Below are positions 23,001 through 34,051 of a stretch of 64,000 nucleotides of DNA, in pieces. The position numbers and the translations under genes are program-made. The stretch spans positions 1,088,413 to 1,152,412 of the forward strand of contig MNCI01001451.1 in the NCBI GenBank assembly GCA_015680685.1, given 5' to 3'. The notes under the pieces were generated by a model. The model had not been told where the DNA came from and ran no database searches. It saw only the letters and a program-made list of their open reading frames with translations. Within the stretch, counting starts at the first letter, position 1. Every line of letters begins with the position of its first letter. This stretch comes from Gnetum montanum (Eukaryota > Streptophyta > Gnetopsida > Gnetales > Gnetaceae).

Positions 23001-23815
23001 AGATTTTGTATTATTCTAGAAGACCTATAGTTTCATAATAGACCTTTGACTTTACAGTTTAATCATAGTAATTAAAAGTTAGGGTTTCATGCTAACGTTC
23101 CTTTCTTAATAGGAAATAAAATAGTTTAGATTAAATTTCTACAATGAATTATCTAAATTTAATATGCTAATAGGTACATATAGTTTAAACCTAATTGGTC
23201 CTTATTCTATCAACACTAATCGTATCATCCTAGGATCTACAAGTTATCAACAAAAATTTTCCTATCAATATAGATTTGAAAGGTCCCAAAAATTAAAAGA
23301 AAAAAATTCATAATGGATAATAAAAGAAATAAGAAAAGCTACTTACCAAATAGAAGAAATTAAAACAAAAATAATAAAATATTATGTAGGAGATGATCCA
23401 ACAACTTTCTGGCATATTAATTCTCATTGGTGCAATATAGATTTCAAATTTAAAGTTGGCAAAATTCCAAAAATGTTAGCACATCATATTGATATGTCCC
23501 CATCTTTACAAAAAGAATGTTAAAAATAAATTGATGACTTTGTACAAAAATACTTAACCCAACCTAGCAAAAGTTCTTTCTCTTGTGTAGCCTTTTATGT
23601 TGAACAATTCTAAGGTAAGAAAAAATTAGTTGTCAATTACAAACCATTAAATGATAATATAGAAGTAGTTCAGCATTCGATGCCATCAAAGAATGACTTA
23701 CTTCAACATATATAAAAAAGCTACTAATCTTAATAGTGGTTTCTAGCAAATAAGGATCATTCCCAAAGATAGATCTAAAACTACTTTTACTATTCCACAT
23801 GGTTTTTTTGAATGG
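20036..23815 (+). pseudogene. Endogenous caulimovirid, coat-protease-RT part (right piece)
   Basis: This continues the plus-strand viral frame after the E2 insertion. A movement-protein tail and linker (20036-20650) lead into a coat-protein-like region (about 21000-22200; longest open stretch 21696-22151, very Lys-rich near its end with SCHKCRTHKSKPPC). The coat zinc knuckle (22134-22172) keeps its Cys/His spacing but has a stop inside. The aspartic-protease site at 22971-22991 reads IDS-stop-AKT, so its glycine codon has become TGA. The RT start (23500-23815) shows FYVEQF, VVNYKPLNDN and KTTFTIPHGFFEWE, and ends before the catalytic box. The order coat-protease-RT and the RT wording are caulimovirid, not LTR-element. 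RNase H and the rest are lost at the junction near 23815. Confidence 0.8.
21342..21361. repeat. (AT)n microsatellite
   Basis: About ten AT units inside the coat-like region of the viral insert. The 21200-21500 stretch around it does not read as coat protein and may be inserted sequence. Confidence 0.9.
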
Positions 23816-23819
23816 GAAT

Positions 23820-24338
23820 CGGCTGCTCATTACTAGGCTAGAACGTGTGATAAGTACGACTTAGTTACGAGCACCCACGGGTGTGTACGGCTGGCCAAGG
23901 AATCGGCTGCTTATCACACTTAGGCTAAATAGGTGTCTCAGTATGACCACTTCGAGCACTTGCGTTACGTGTGGTGATCCCAGTAACAATTAGTGTTTGG
24001 TAAGCCACAGTTGCATAGTTCAGGGTGTGTCCGGCAAGTCGGAATAGATGCTGACTCTAGTTAATTTAGACTTAGATATTTAGTTAGAGTTAGCTTAGTT
24101 TCTCAACCCTTTCCTCTGATAGCATAGGAGATAAGCCGAAAATACCAAAAAAATCACATACCTCAGACTTGCTTAACCATACACCGTGACACATACAAGC
24201 AAGCCTGGGAAGACAACGAACGGTTAACCCCAAGTGTTTCTTGTGGTGTTAAGGCATTTAGTCTGCGGAGTTCGACCGGATCACGTGTGTACGCTCGTAT
24301 TTGTATGGTGGAGTGTAGGGGTACCTCGCCACTCATCA
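23820..24338 (+). repeat. TGATGAG-family LTR fragment (R/U5 half)
   Basis: It matches the complement of the inner half of the E1 LTR (GTACGACTTAGTTACGAGC, GGGTGTGTACGGC, CGAGCACTTGCG, GGTGATCCCAGTAAC) and ends exactly at the family terminus GTGTAGGGGTACCTCGCCACTCATCA (24338). U3 and TATA are missing. The left edge abuts the viral RT with a short shared word (GAATCGGCTGC), and the right edge abuts E6 RNase H. It keeps many CpGs, so it is younger than E6. Confidence 0.85.
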
Positions 24339-26400
24339 ATTATGTTCTATATGGACAAATACAATATAGCTAAGCATATAATACCTAAAATTTTCCAGCA
24401 CATATATGACTATTGTTAGTTCTTTTTCAATTATGGTATAGTTTAGTTGTGTACTTGAAATGCTTCTACTTGTATAGTGAATCTAATATGGATATTTTTA
24501 GTTGGTCATCTATGTAATGTTGTCCTTTAATGCATAGTTGGATGCATTCATCATGATGTGGGATGATTTGGATCAATCATAGGCTCATACAATTCGAGTA
24601 TCCACGAGCTTCTTCTCTAAGAGCTCAAACACATTTTTGTATTCACTAGTCTAAATGAAGCCTACATTCTTCTTTGTTAGCTGCATTAACAATCTTACAA
24701 TCTTGAAGAAATTCTTATTAAAGGACCAATAGAATCTTGTATGATTAAGGAAGAACCTCACATCCTTCATTACTTGAGGTCATTATGTGAGTCATTTAAT
24801 CACTTTAGTTTTTTCTAGATCCACCTTGATCCCCTTTTTCTAACCATGATATCCTAGTACAATGCTCTATTGAACCATCAGATGACTTTTGTATTAGTTA
24901 AGCTTTAGATTAGTTTTAATGTGTCTTTCTATCATGCTCTAGGTAGTCTAGTGCTTGCTTGAAATTAGAGTCATAGGTAGATAATTCATCAATGAAGACT
25001 TCAATACCATTGTTAATTTGCTTCTAGAAAATGCTAAGGACAAGACATTAAAACATTATAGAATAATTCCATATATTACACAAGTTAAAGAGCATCTTCT
25101 TATATGAAAAACTTTCCCAAAGACTCATGAATGTAATATTGGTCTATTTCTTTGGTGTAATGTTAATTTGGTTATAGAAACCATTATCATTCAGAAAGTT
25201 GTAGGATGTCCAACACTTAGTAATGAATGGAAACAAGAAATGATCATTAAAGGTTGTCATATTCAATATTTTGAAGTTTATGCCAATCTACCATTTTTCT
25301 TCCTTCTTTGGTACAATAATAAGTGGGCTAATCCACCCACCCACTAGCTATAATAGGAAAGACAAATCTTCCCTAAGAAATTTATTAATTTTTACTTGAA
25401 AAACTGCTTGAGAATGGGATTCAACTTGCATTGGAGTTGGGATTCATTACAAAATCTATGTATATGTGGTGTTAGCATGTATGTGGATCAATGCTCATGA
25501 TTTCATTGTATGACTAGGCAAAGATTGTTGACAACTTGTTGACCATCTGCAATAGCTTTTATTTTCACTCATCTATCAAATGACCATCAATAATTACTAA
25601 CTTATTATTTTCCATGAACATATACTTCAAGGATTCTGGTAATGTTTTATGCTTGAGATATTTCAACTTTAATTCTTCTAAAATTTATAACTTTTTCTAA
25701 ACAACTTATTCTTCTTATATGATCCCTACATGAAAATGTTTTTGTCTAATTCCTTCCACATCATCTAACTTGTTAACATAAAAATTGTGATTCTACTAGT
25801 TCCATGGACATTTCTGATTTGTATTCTACTTATGTTGTCAACCTCTAGATTTATTTTTATTTAGTGGCTTCTATGTACAAGTACTTTTGCACACACACAC
25901 ATACTTTGCACAATTACCACATGTTAGTGTTATAGTCTTTTTTATGCTCTAGAATTTTTTCACATACTTGCATCTTGTAATGCAATATGCAATGCATGAA
26001 AGTTGATGATTTTCTATTATGTCATACTCATTCTCCTTCATAATATGTAATGAAAGATACTAGAAGCTCAAATTAGAATCAATAGTGCTAAGCCATGATT
26101 TTTTAATAACGATAGGGAATTTACCCACACCATTACTTATATGGATTACATGGAAATATACTAGGTAGGACCATCCACAAAGGGTTTTTGCCATAGCATC
26201 TACCTGTCCCAAGAGGACAAGGATTGACTATTCTAGAAGCTCTAGCCTTATGTTGTTCTTCTTCATTGGTGGTAGGTTCTAGATCTTGTACATTTAATTT
26301 TTTTGAGAAATAAGATTCATGCTTAAACCTAAACTTACTATAGCCTTGCTTCCTCTTTGATCCAATTAGTTACAACATGTGTGATCATGATAGTTTTGAT
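24339..26400 (-). pseudogene. pol: E6 pol remnant: protease, RT, part of RNase H
   Basis: The minus strand lines up with E2 pol from RNase H (24339-24560, E2 equivalent about 14430-14600) through RT (24560-25450) to the PR-RT spacer and protease (25500-26400). The RT catalytic box near 24975-25000 reads EVFIDELSTY instead of EVFMDDFSTY, so both the methionine and the second aspartate are changed. The protease area near 26280-26340 is only recognisable by comparison with E2 and E3. No open frame exceeds a few dozen codons. Its break point in RNase H coincides with the LTR terminus at 24338. Confidence 0.75.
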
Positions 26401-28936
26401 GTTGGACTCTTGGGATGTGGTCATTATTGATTGTCTTATGGCATTGAGAGAAAATTGTATGAGGATTTGAGTTGCAACTTGAAAGCCCTATATTAGTTTA
26501 GGTGGGATGGTAGGTATACTAGATCCATTAGTAGGCATTGAAATTATCATAAAGAAGAAGCAATTACTAGGTTTACATTCTAAGCTACTAGCGTTATCAT
26601 CCACTTGAGTGTGGAGAACATGGGTGACATTCTTTTGTTGTAGTTATGATGGAAAATCACCTTGCATTAGTGGTGGTGACAGAGGTGGGAGAAGAAAGTG
26701 AGTAATATGAAGAGTGTGAGGACTAATGAGAGATGTAGGATGGTGATTTAGTCAATAGCTTTGTAGGTTTGTAAAATTAGAGGGAATAAAAGTAGTAAGT
26801 AGAAGCATGAGCTACTAAATCATTAGGTAAACTAGATTATTGGACATAGTAGTCATATGGGTATGGCTAGTGGTAGGAACACTACTGCCTAGATGGTTCA
26901 TCTCCTACAATTATGGGTTTTTCCACTACTACTAATATTGCTTCTATGGTTGAGGAGTCCCTATAATTGTATGTGGATAAGGCAATCTCTTTGGCACTTG
27001 CTTCTTAACAAACTTGGGGTTCAAAACCTATGTTCATGATTCTTATACTAAGGAAATAATGTGTGACATAACTGGAAAAATACCATTTGGATGTTTACAT
27101 TGACATATGTCACATCTATTCTCATCCTATAAATTGGAAAAAGTAGGCTTATTTTCTATTATAACTTTTTTTCTCTATTGGTATGTACCCTTTCTTGTCT
27201 TTTTTCTTTTTTCTTTCTTATATCCTTGTCCATGGCTCTTACTTGATTTGTGCATTCCTCCACAATTTTCAAGATGGATGCAAAGTTTTCATCTATTAAA
27301 TCCCATATTTTATCAACCTTTGTTGTAATTTTATGATAAATTTTTGCATTGCTAAGGTCTTTTACTAAAACACTTATTCGAAATAGTTCTTTTCATTTAA
27401 CAAGTCATAGGCATAAGAATTCCTCTTCTAGAGGCATGGATCCCTATTATTCTCTTCTATATTCTCTCTATTTCTAAATTCTCCCTTTTCTGTGAGCACT
27501 TAATCTATTAGCCTTTGCATTTAATGGAGCCTCAATTCTAATAATATCCCTAGGCATAGCTTGTAAGAGTACCTCTAGTTCAGTTTTTAATCCTATCTAT
27601 TATATGATGCAACTATTATTTTTGAAAGAAGCCATGGCATGGGCTTTTGTGCTACATAGAGCAGTACCTATCCAATATCATATCAAGGAACTTAGGATTC
27701 ATTTACTTCCATAATTGAATTTGATTTTATAGATTAGATATCATTGATTAGGTTTGGTACTTCTCATTGAAGAGCTTAAGCATTGTAATCCACCAATGGA
27801 TAATTAAGCTCCAATGATCAATACAAGCTTTATACTTCACTAATGAGTATTTTTTAAAACAACTTCAACTTTTGACATTAGCTTTTAATATTCTACAAGA
27901 TGTAAGCATTATGAAAGGTTTACAAGTGATGTTACAAGTTTGCATTATAAATTTCCTCAAAGTTTAGAATGTTTTTCATATCTAGTTGCTTAATGTGCCT
28001 CTCATTGTAATATTTTCTAGAAATTCTTACTACCTTATGAATCTAAATCATGTTTCTTATTGCCAAGAACAATTCATCATCTTAATTTTGTAGGTTAAAT
28101 TCATCATCATGGTCATGGTTGCTACTTATCCTATCATGATAATATCCTATTCTTTCTTTTATATGCCTCATTTTTTGTCCTCTATCATGGTTATGGTTTT
28201 TGTGCTAAGTAGGATCTTGATCATGATTATTATTAGTATGTCTATATTCATTTTCTCTAGGGATTCACCTTCTTGTACATGCTCATTCTCATTAGAGCTA
28301 GATGATGAAGAAAAAGAGAAAGATGATGAGGTTGGATAATCATGTTGTCTTTGTTTTCTTCCTTGGTCTTTTTATGCTTCTACTTTTGGTCTATTGGAGG
28401 TCATAGGCCTTAAAGACCTTGTTGTTCTAGGACCTTCTCCATCTTCTTCAAGATTATCTAATAAGGTTAAGTGTAGCCTTGAATGTTTCAAGTCCTTGGT
28501 GTTGAAGATAGAAACATAAGAGATACCTAGTGGTAATGGGATCTCCCAGACCGATGGTTTGTATTCTTCTTTTTTGATTAGGACATCACAGGCATGACAT
28601 ACTTGTCCTTTTGAAACTCATGTCTTGCATCTATTTAACAATCTTGCTTGCACTATGCTTTCATCAGTTGGTTGGATCTAAACATATTCTTGTCAATACA
28701 ATAGTCATCAAGAAGATGAATAAGACTACACCTCAAAAGTACTACTTGAAGCATGGATGAAGCTACTTTATTGGGTGGTAACACAATATTACCCTACAAA
28801 TCTGTTCATTGGAACTATTTACCCTGTTGGAATACAAAGTGAAGTTAGGAAACTAAAGGTTTTGGTAAGGATAAATGAACCTCACTTGTGGTGGTACATG
28901 GCAACCTTTGTTATCTTCATTTCTATCATTGTTCAT
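26401..28936 (-). pseudogene. gag: E6 gag remnant
   Basis: It starts MNNDRNEDNKGCHVPPQ at 28936, then has PNFTLYSNRVN, the same wording as the E2 gag start. A Retrotrans_gag-like core is readable in pieces around 27550-27950. The zinc-knuckle box at 27079-27114 reads CDICQCKHPNGI: the family's unusual C-X2-C-X3-H-X3-C spacing, with the last Cys lost. Downstream LNPKFVKKQVPKRLPYP matches E4 (LNPKFVQK). Many stops; inactive. Confidence 0.75.
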
Positions 28937-29101
28937 TATGGAGTTTCTATCTAGTGGTGGGCTATTAAATCTCTAAAAAGAAAACATGATTGAATTAATG
29001 TGTGTGTATTTAAAAATATCAAATAATCCAAAATATAAATTAGTAAAAACTTAAAACAAACATATATAATGCTAACCAGCTAGAGAAAACTACTAGCACT
29101 A

Positions 29102-29119
29102 TCCTTAGCAATCATGCCA
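29102..29119 (-). promoter_or_regulatory. Primer-binding site of E6, decayed
   Basis: Minus-strand TGGCATGATTGCTAAGGA at the inner edge of the LTR. It differs from the tRNA-Asp complement at seven places, six of them transitions, the most decayed PBS of the family here. Confidence 0.7.
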
Positions 29120-29121
29120 AA

Positions 29122-29982
29122 TGATGAGTGGCTAGTGTGCCCAACACTACACCATATGATCTACAAGAATTATGATAGATTATTTCATAATTCATGGATG
29201 GACTAGCGATAACATTTAGTCTCTTTATGTCATATTAGGTCACTATCTTCCTATGTAGACTATTAATGGCCCTTATGTTCATATGGTTAACCTAGGTGAG
29301 GTGTATGATAATTGATGATGTTGTAGTGACTATGACTAAGCAAAGTAAAATCATAAAGAATTATAATTAATAACAAATTAACTAAAACATAGAAAATAAA
29401 TAATAATCTAGCTTAGGATGATGAGTTTCTATCTCTAACTAAATATTATGTTGTAATATGCATCAACTACTAGGATTACCAAGCAATATTATTAATTGAT
29501 GTACCAAGTGCATTGTTGCTAGGATTACCAAGGTGCCAAATGTTAATGCTCAAAGCTAGATTGCACTCATTGTGCTAAATATTTTTTATGCATGAAAATA
29601 TAAATATTAAAATAAATAAAGTAATAAATTAACCAAGGAAATTAAATATAAGAAATGTAAAATTATTCTTAGTCAAAGTGTTGCAATAGAAGAAAGTCAA
29701 TCTTGATCTTATTGTCATTCAGAAAGTGTGTCTAGGTATAAATCACTCAAATAAGACTTTAAATAACTAGCTCAAATCAATGTTGTGGGAACTCATTGAT
29801 TATTTTCTAAGCCGTAGAATTAAATTGCAAGAGCTTTGCTACAACTAAAACAAATGGTGCCGTAACTATTATTGGCGAGCTATATTTATAAGTAGAGAGT
29901 AACTGAGAGATGTTATAGAGTATGGGCAGTGACATTACATCTGTGAAATCATGGTTGCAAAGTATCAATTCTTGTGACATCA
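29122..29982 (-). repeat. 5' LTR of E6
   Basis: 861 bp from TGATGAGTGGC to CTTGTGACATCA. It keeps the R/U5 landmarks (CTACTAGGATTACCAAGC, AATAAGACTT, CTTATTGTCATTCAG) and a TATA-like TATATTTATA near 29880. U3 has neither the ATATCGC array of E1/E2/E4 nor the GACGGGGCC array of E3. The outer boundary is slightly uncertain. Confidence 0.78.
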
Positions 29983-30050
29983 TAGCCAATAAACCATGAA
30001 ATTTTTTTTTTATTGATATAGTCTTTAAAAAAAGGTTTGGGTTTTGACAC

Positions 30051-30973
30051 TAATGAGTAGTGAATGTACCCCTACACTCAACCATACAAATCATGAACCG
30101 TTCATGCACAATCTGGTCAAATTTTGCAGACTCTATAGTTTCTAGTTCACTAGTTCTCTAGGATGTGAACTCTTCCTTAATGTTTAAGTGTAATCAAGGC
30201 ATATTATTTTTATTGTTTTATGTTTTATGTTTCTTGGTACTTAAAGTAAAGAGATGAAGTGGTTTAATAACTAATGTAATTTAACTATTTAACTACCCTT
30301 TAACTAGTCCTAATGTAAGCATTTGGTCCCACTTTCCATATATGTCTTGAACCCACGTATCCACTGCTGGGTTACCAAGTGCTATGATGTTAGGCGAACC
30401 AAGCAATAATGTTGCTAGGATTACCAAGTGAATATGTGTTTACACTCAAAGCAGTTGTACTCACGTGTTTAATCTATTTAGCTTAAATAATTAACTAATC
30501 ATTTAAAGTATAATTTAGCTTAACTTAACTTAATTAATTGCATATTTAATGAAAAAAATGAATGCATAAATAAATAAATAATCTGTTCTAAGTGCTGCAA
30601 AGTTTGATCAAAAGGCTCATCTTTATTACCATACACATTGGTGTGGTTCAGGTACAACATTGGTTGAATAAAGATCCATACACTTTCTGACTCCTGCTAT
30701 AGGTACTTAGGAACATATTCTAACTTTCAAATGGAAAACCTATAAGATCTCTACTAATACTATGACTTGATTTCTCATAAACATAACTATGAGCTTGTAT
30801 TTATAGTTTTTATTATAGGATTGTGTTGATGGAACCCCATAGACATAGAAAATGCTATGTTGATGTGGCCCCATTGACGGGGAACACCACATAAATGAGG
30901 CCCCATCAACGAGGACCTATTGACAAGGCCACATCAATGGGGGCTTGTCGACGTGACACTTTGATGCTCATCA
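30051..30973 (-). repeat. 3' LTR of E3
   Basis: 923 bp, TAATGAGTAGTGAATG...TGATGCTCATCA. TATA on the minus strand near 30793-30803. U3 (30830-30965) is an array of (T/A)TTGACGGGGCC-like words in both orientations (CCCCATTGACGGGG, GGCCCCATCAACG, CACATCAATGGGGG) instead of ATATCGC palindromes. The inner neighbour TGCCCTCACAAC is the complement of the polypurine tract. Confidence 0.88.
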
Positions 30974-31063
30974 TGCCCTCACAACTAAGTGAAAACACGT
31001 CCTTAGGTTCCTTTACAAAATTGGGAAGGTATGAGATTATTGACTAACTCTTGACATAAAAAA

Positions 31064-34051
31064 TTAACATAATAAAACTAAATGCCCAAATGTAAAAATC
31101 ACCAAATTACAAAAATTATGGTGTTCATAACACAAAATTAAACACCATGACATGACTACAAAAAATTGGATAGCACATCCTCTGATGGCATGAAGACAAT
31201 GGAGAAGATTAGACAGTTCCAAGTGGTGAAGGTTCCTGGGGTTCTGAATGACATTCATCAACTTTGGAAACATGTAGTAGTTGGGGTAGATGTGGCTATC
31301 TTGCTATAGTTACAACCTCGAATGGAAGGCAATATGTATCAATTAATGCCTTCATCTTCTCCTCCTTACTTCAAGGATCATTCATAGTCCATGCGACATC
31401 ACCAATGTGGGCTAGAATGGGGATATCCCATGGATAGGGCATAATCATGAACATCTCCTTTACATTAACAAACTAAGTAGTGAAATTTTTGGATTCGACA
31501 TCGAATGCCCTAATTTTTTTTTGCAGCTCATGGTGGTTGTTCATTCTTCTATGCAATTTCTTGATAATAAATCTTTGATTAGTGTATTTACCCTTAAGAA
31601 CTTCAAGTTTAGCATTTTCATGACAACCTTTTGATTGGTGTATTTATGATGCTTGAACTTGACCTTATATAACAAGTATGAGTTGTCCACCTATTTCTCT
31701 AGTTCTAACCATTGTTGTTTGGTAGTCAACTTGGCCAAATTTTCATATCAAAGATTGATGAGCTACATGTATTTTGTTGTTTCCTTAATTTGCAACTCCT
31801 TCATGCAGATTTTCACATTTTTGTAGGCATCTATCCCATCAATGATAGGTTGCCAAAATTCTCTTCCTTGTTGGAGTTATTGGAGGGCTTCATTCACTTT
31901 CACCTTTGCTAATTGGATGTGTTTTTCATTCATGTCTTTTTAAAGATCGACCTACTCTTTGTAATGATCCTTAACTCTCTCAAATTTGAGAGCCTTTTAT
32001 TTTCAAGTAGCTACCTCGATCATAGTTTTCTGGAAAAGGGCACAGACCTCCTCCATGGAGAGGTTTTTGTTTTCCACTATCAATCTTCTCAGTTCTATGT
32101 TTGCTCTAGCTAGTTGCTACTACTATTGATTGATGAAGTTAGTTAATTATTGATTATGCTCATCAACATTTTGTAGGTGATGGTTCTCTATAGTCAATTG
32201 TATGTTCTATTGGTGGATCTAATTCAAGACCTTTTAAATTTTATGCCATGTATCCTTTGCCAAATATTGGTAGAACACCACCATTAACCCCTTTCAGTCT
32301 AGTGTGATGCTTTTCAATAGCTTCATCCATTGTCAATGCTGAGTTGAGAAATGCAGGGTTAGCAATCTTGGCTCTTAATTTGGCAACTGCAGTAGTCAAG
32401 CATTTTTTCAGCTCCTTGTCTATTTTGAGTTGCCCATACAAGATGATTTCTCGCCCCTTTCCTCTAGTAGTTTTGACTAGATTGTAGTAATATTGTCTAG
32501 AAGGTCAAAGGCATCTAGAAGAAGTTGCATAGTTCCTACTAGTTGGTCTAGAAGTTCTTCATGCTATGCAACATTTATTCTACTACTTGTGGTTCTTGTG
32601 GATTTCTACACATCCTTGAGTCCTATGACATCTAGTATAGATGCCACAAGTGCATTAAGTATTTTAGCAATTTGGTTAGTAACCACTTCTACTGTTGTCT
32701 CCTATCCTTGGGGCTACATCACCAATACTATTGCCCCCTCATATTTCTTCAAGTGCATTGAGAAGGTCACAATGTTCATAGAGACTTTTGGGAGTGATTG
32801 CTATTTTGCAAGATATACCATGACCTTTCTGATGTTAGGATTTGACCTTGTGGGCAACTATGTTCTTTGGGCTAGGAAAATAGATCCATCTCCACTCATC
32901 AAGCTAATTGTTTGGGCCAGCTCATTTAGGTGACTCATTACCAATCTGTACATGGATGGGTCCCTACCACTCATGCCTCCTCATTGCTCTTGTTCACTCA
33001 GGATACATTCTTGGTATTTTTGCAATCGTTGAGCTATTGTAGCAATGTTTGGCATAGTTGTTTGAGTGGAAGGTGGAGGTGATGATTATTTCTTCCCTTC
33101 TTAAATAGTTGTTATAGGCATATTACCTTTCATTATTTTTGCCCAGTTGGTGGCTGGAACATGCTTGATAGCATCATTGGTATAACATAATTCTCCTTCC
33201 CTCCAACAGAGTTTTCTGATGAGGCATGGGAAGGGTAGTACCTTCCTTCCATGTTCAGTTTCTTTAAACTGCTTCTCCATCTTTAGATAGATTAACTGTG
33301 GAAGGTTGATAGGGAATATCCCACTCAGAGTAGTGCATGCTTAGGAAAAAAATGGTGATTTTACTTAACCTCACCATGGGATTGAGGTGGAGGGTTGCAA
33401 TCTTATAGTGGATCCTTTCTATTGATGTGAGTGCACCAAACTCCTTGCGGTCGACACCATAGCACCATCACATCCATTCTTTCTTAATGCTAGGATCTAC
33501 CTACATTGGGATCTTAAAAAGACTTACCCTTATTTTTAGCAACCCAAGCACTTTAGCAATCGCTTGCATTGATTAGGATACTAAGATGTCCTTGATGTTT
33601 ACTATTGATCTGGTTGGCTTGTTGTTCTAGAATAAAAATGTCTTTCCCATGTACCACTCCCCAATGGAAGTCATGATTGGCCACATGGGAGAGGTCTTTA
33701 GTTGGTCCTGCACTTTTTTTGGTGCTTTATTTAGGAAAGGACCAAAGTTTACCTCCTAGAGCATTTTTTTTACCTTCCTCAATCTGATCTAATTCAAGCA
33801 AGCTTATATCAAGGTCACCTCAAGATTTTCTTGTTGCACTAGTGCATCATCTTGGTGGGAGTGTTTTGTTGTTGTTGCTAGTTCTAGAATCCATCAAATA
33901 GATTCCAACTCAGCCTCTTCCTTAAGAGGATCTATGGCATGGGTTGTAAGTGGTTCTTCTTAGGAATATTCTTGGCCCTTCCCATTCTAGGCTATTTCTC
34001 CCTAGGTTGAGACGGTCCTGTTTGCTGCATATGTTTTCCTTTCGATGCCAT
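31064..34051 (-). pseudogene. E3 additional ORF, plant-transposon-protein-like, with coiled-coil tail
   Basis: A minus-strand frame of about 1 kb codons' worth of sequence begins MASKGKHMQQTGPSQ at 34051 and can be followed, through stops and shifts, to about 31064. The middle reads FGPFLNKAPKKVQDQLKTS, VDRKEFGALTSIERIHYKIA, HYSEWDIPYQPSTVNL and then LPFPCLIRKLCWREGE with HVPATNWAKI. The LPFPcLIxxLC box resembles the 'putative plant transposon protein' domain (PF20167-like) found with plant retroelements; that link is by recollection of the pattern, not a search. The second half (32940-31700) is rich in Leu/Glu/Lys heptads (LKFERVKDHYKE, KLTTKQQWLELEK), suggesting a coiled coil. E2 and E4 lack it at the matching place. 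It could be an additional retroelement ORF or a captured sequence. Confidence 0.55.

Larger units (their letters stand above)
24339..29982 (-). mobile_element. E6: Ty3/gypsy element missing its 3' half
   Basis: 5' LTR (29122-29982), PBS, gag and pol down to RNase H remain on the minus strand. Integrase, the 3' segment and the 3' LTR are absent, cut at 24338 by the exact end of a plus-strand LTR fragment. Very decayed. Gag start and zinc-knuckle region match E2 and E3. A 68-bp spacer (29983-30050) separates it from E3. Confidence 0.82.
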
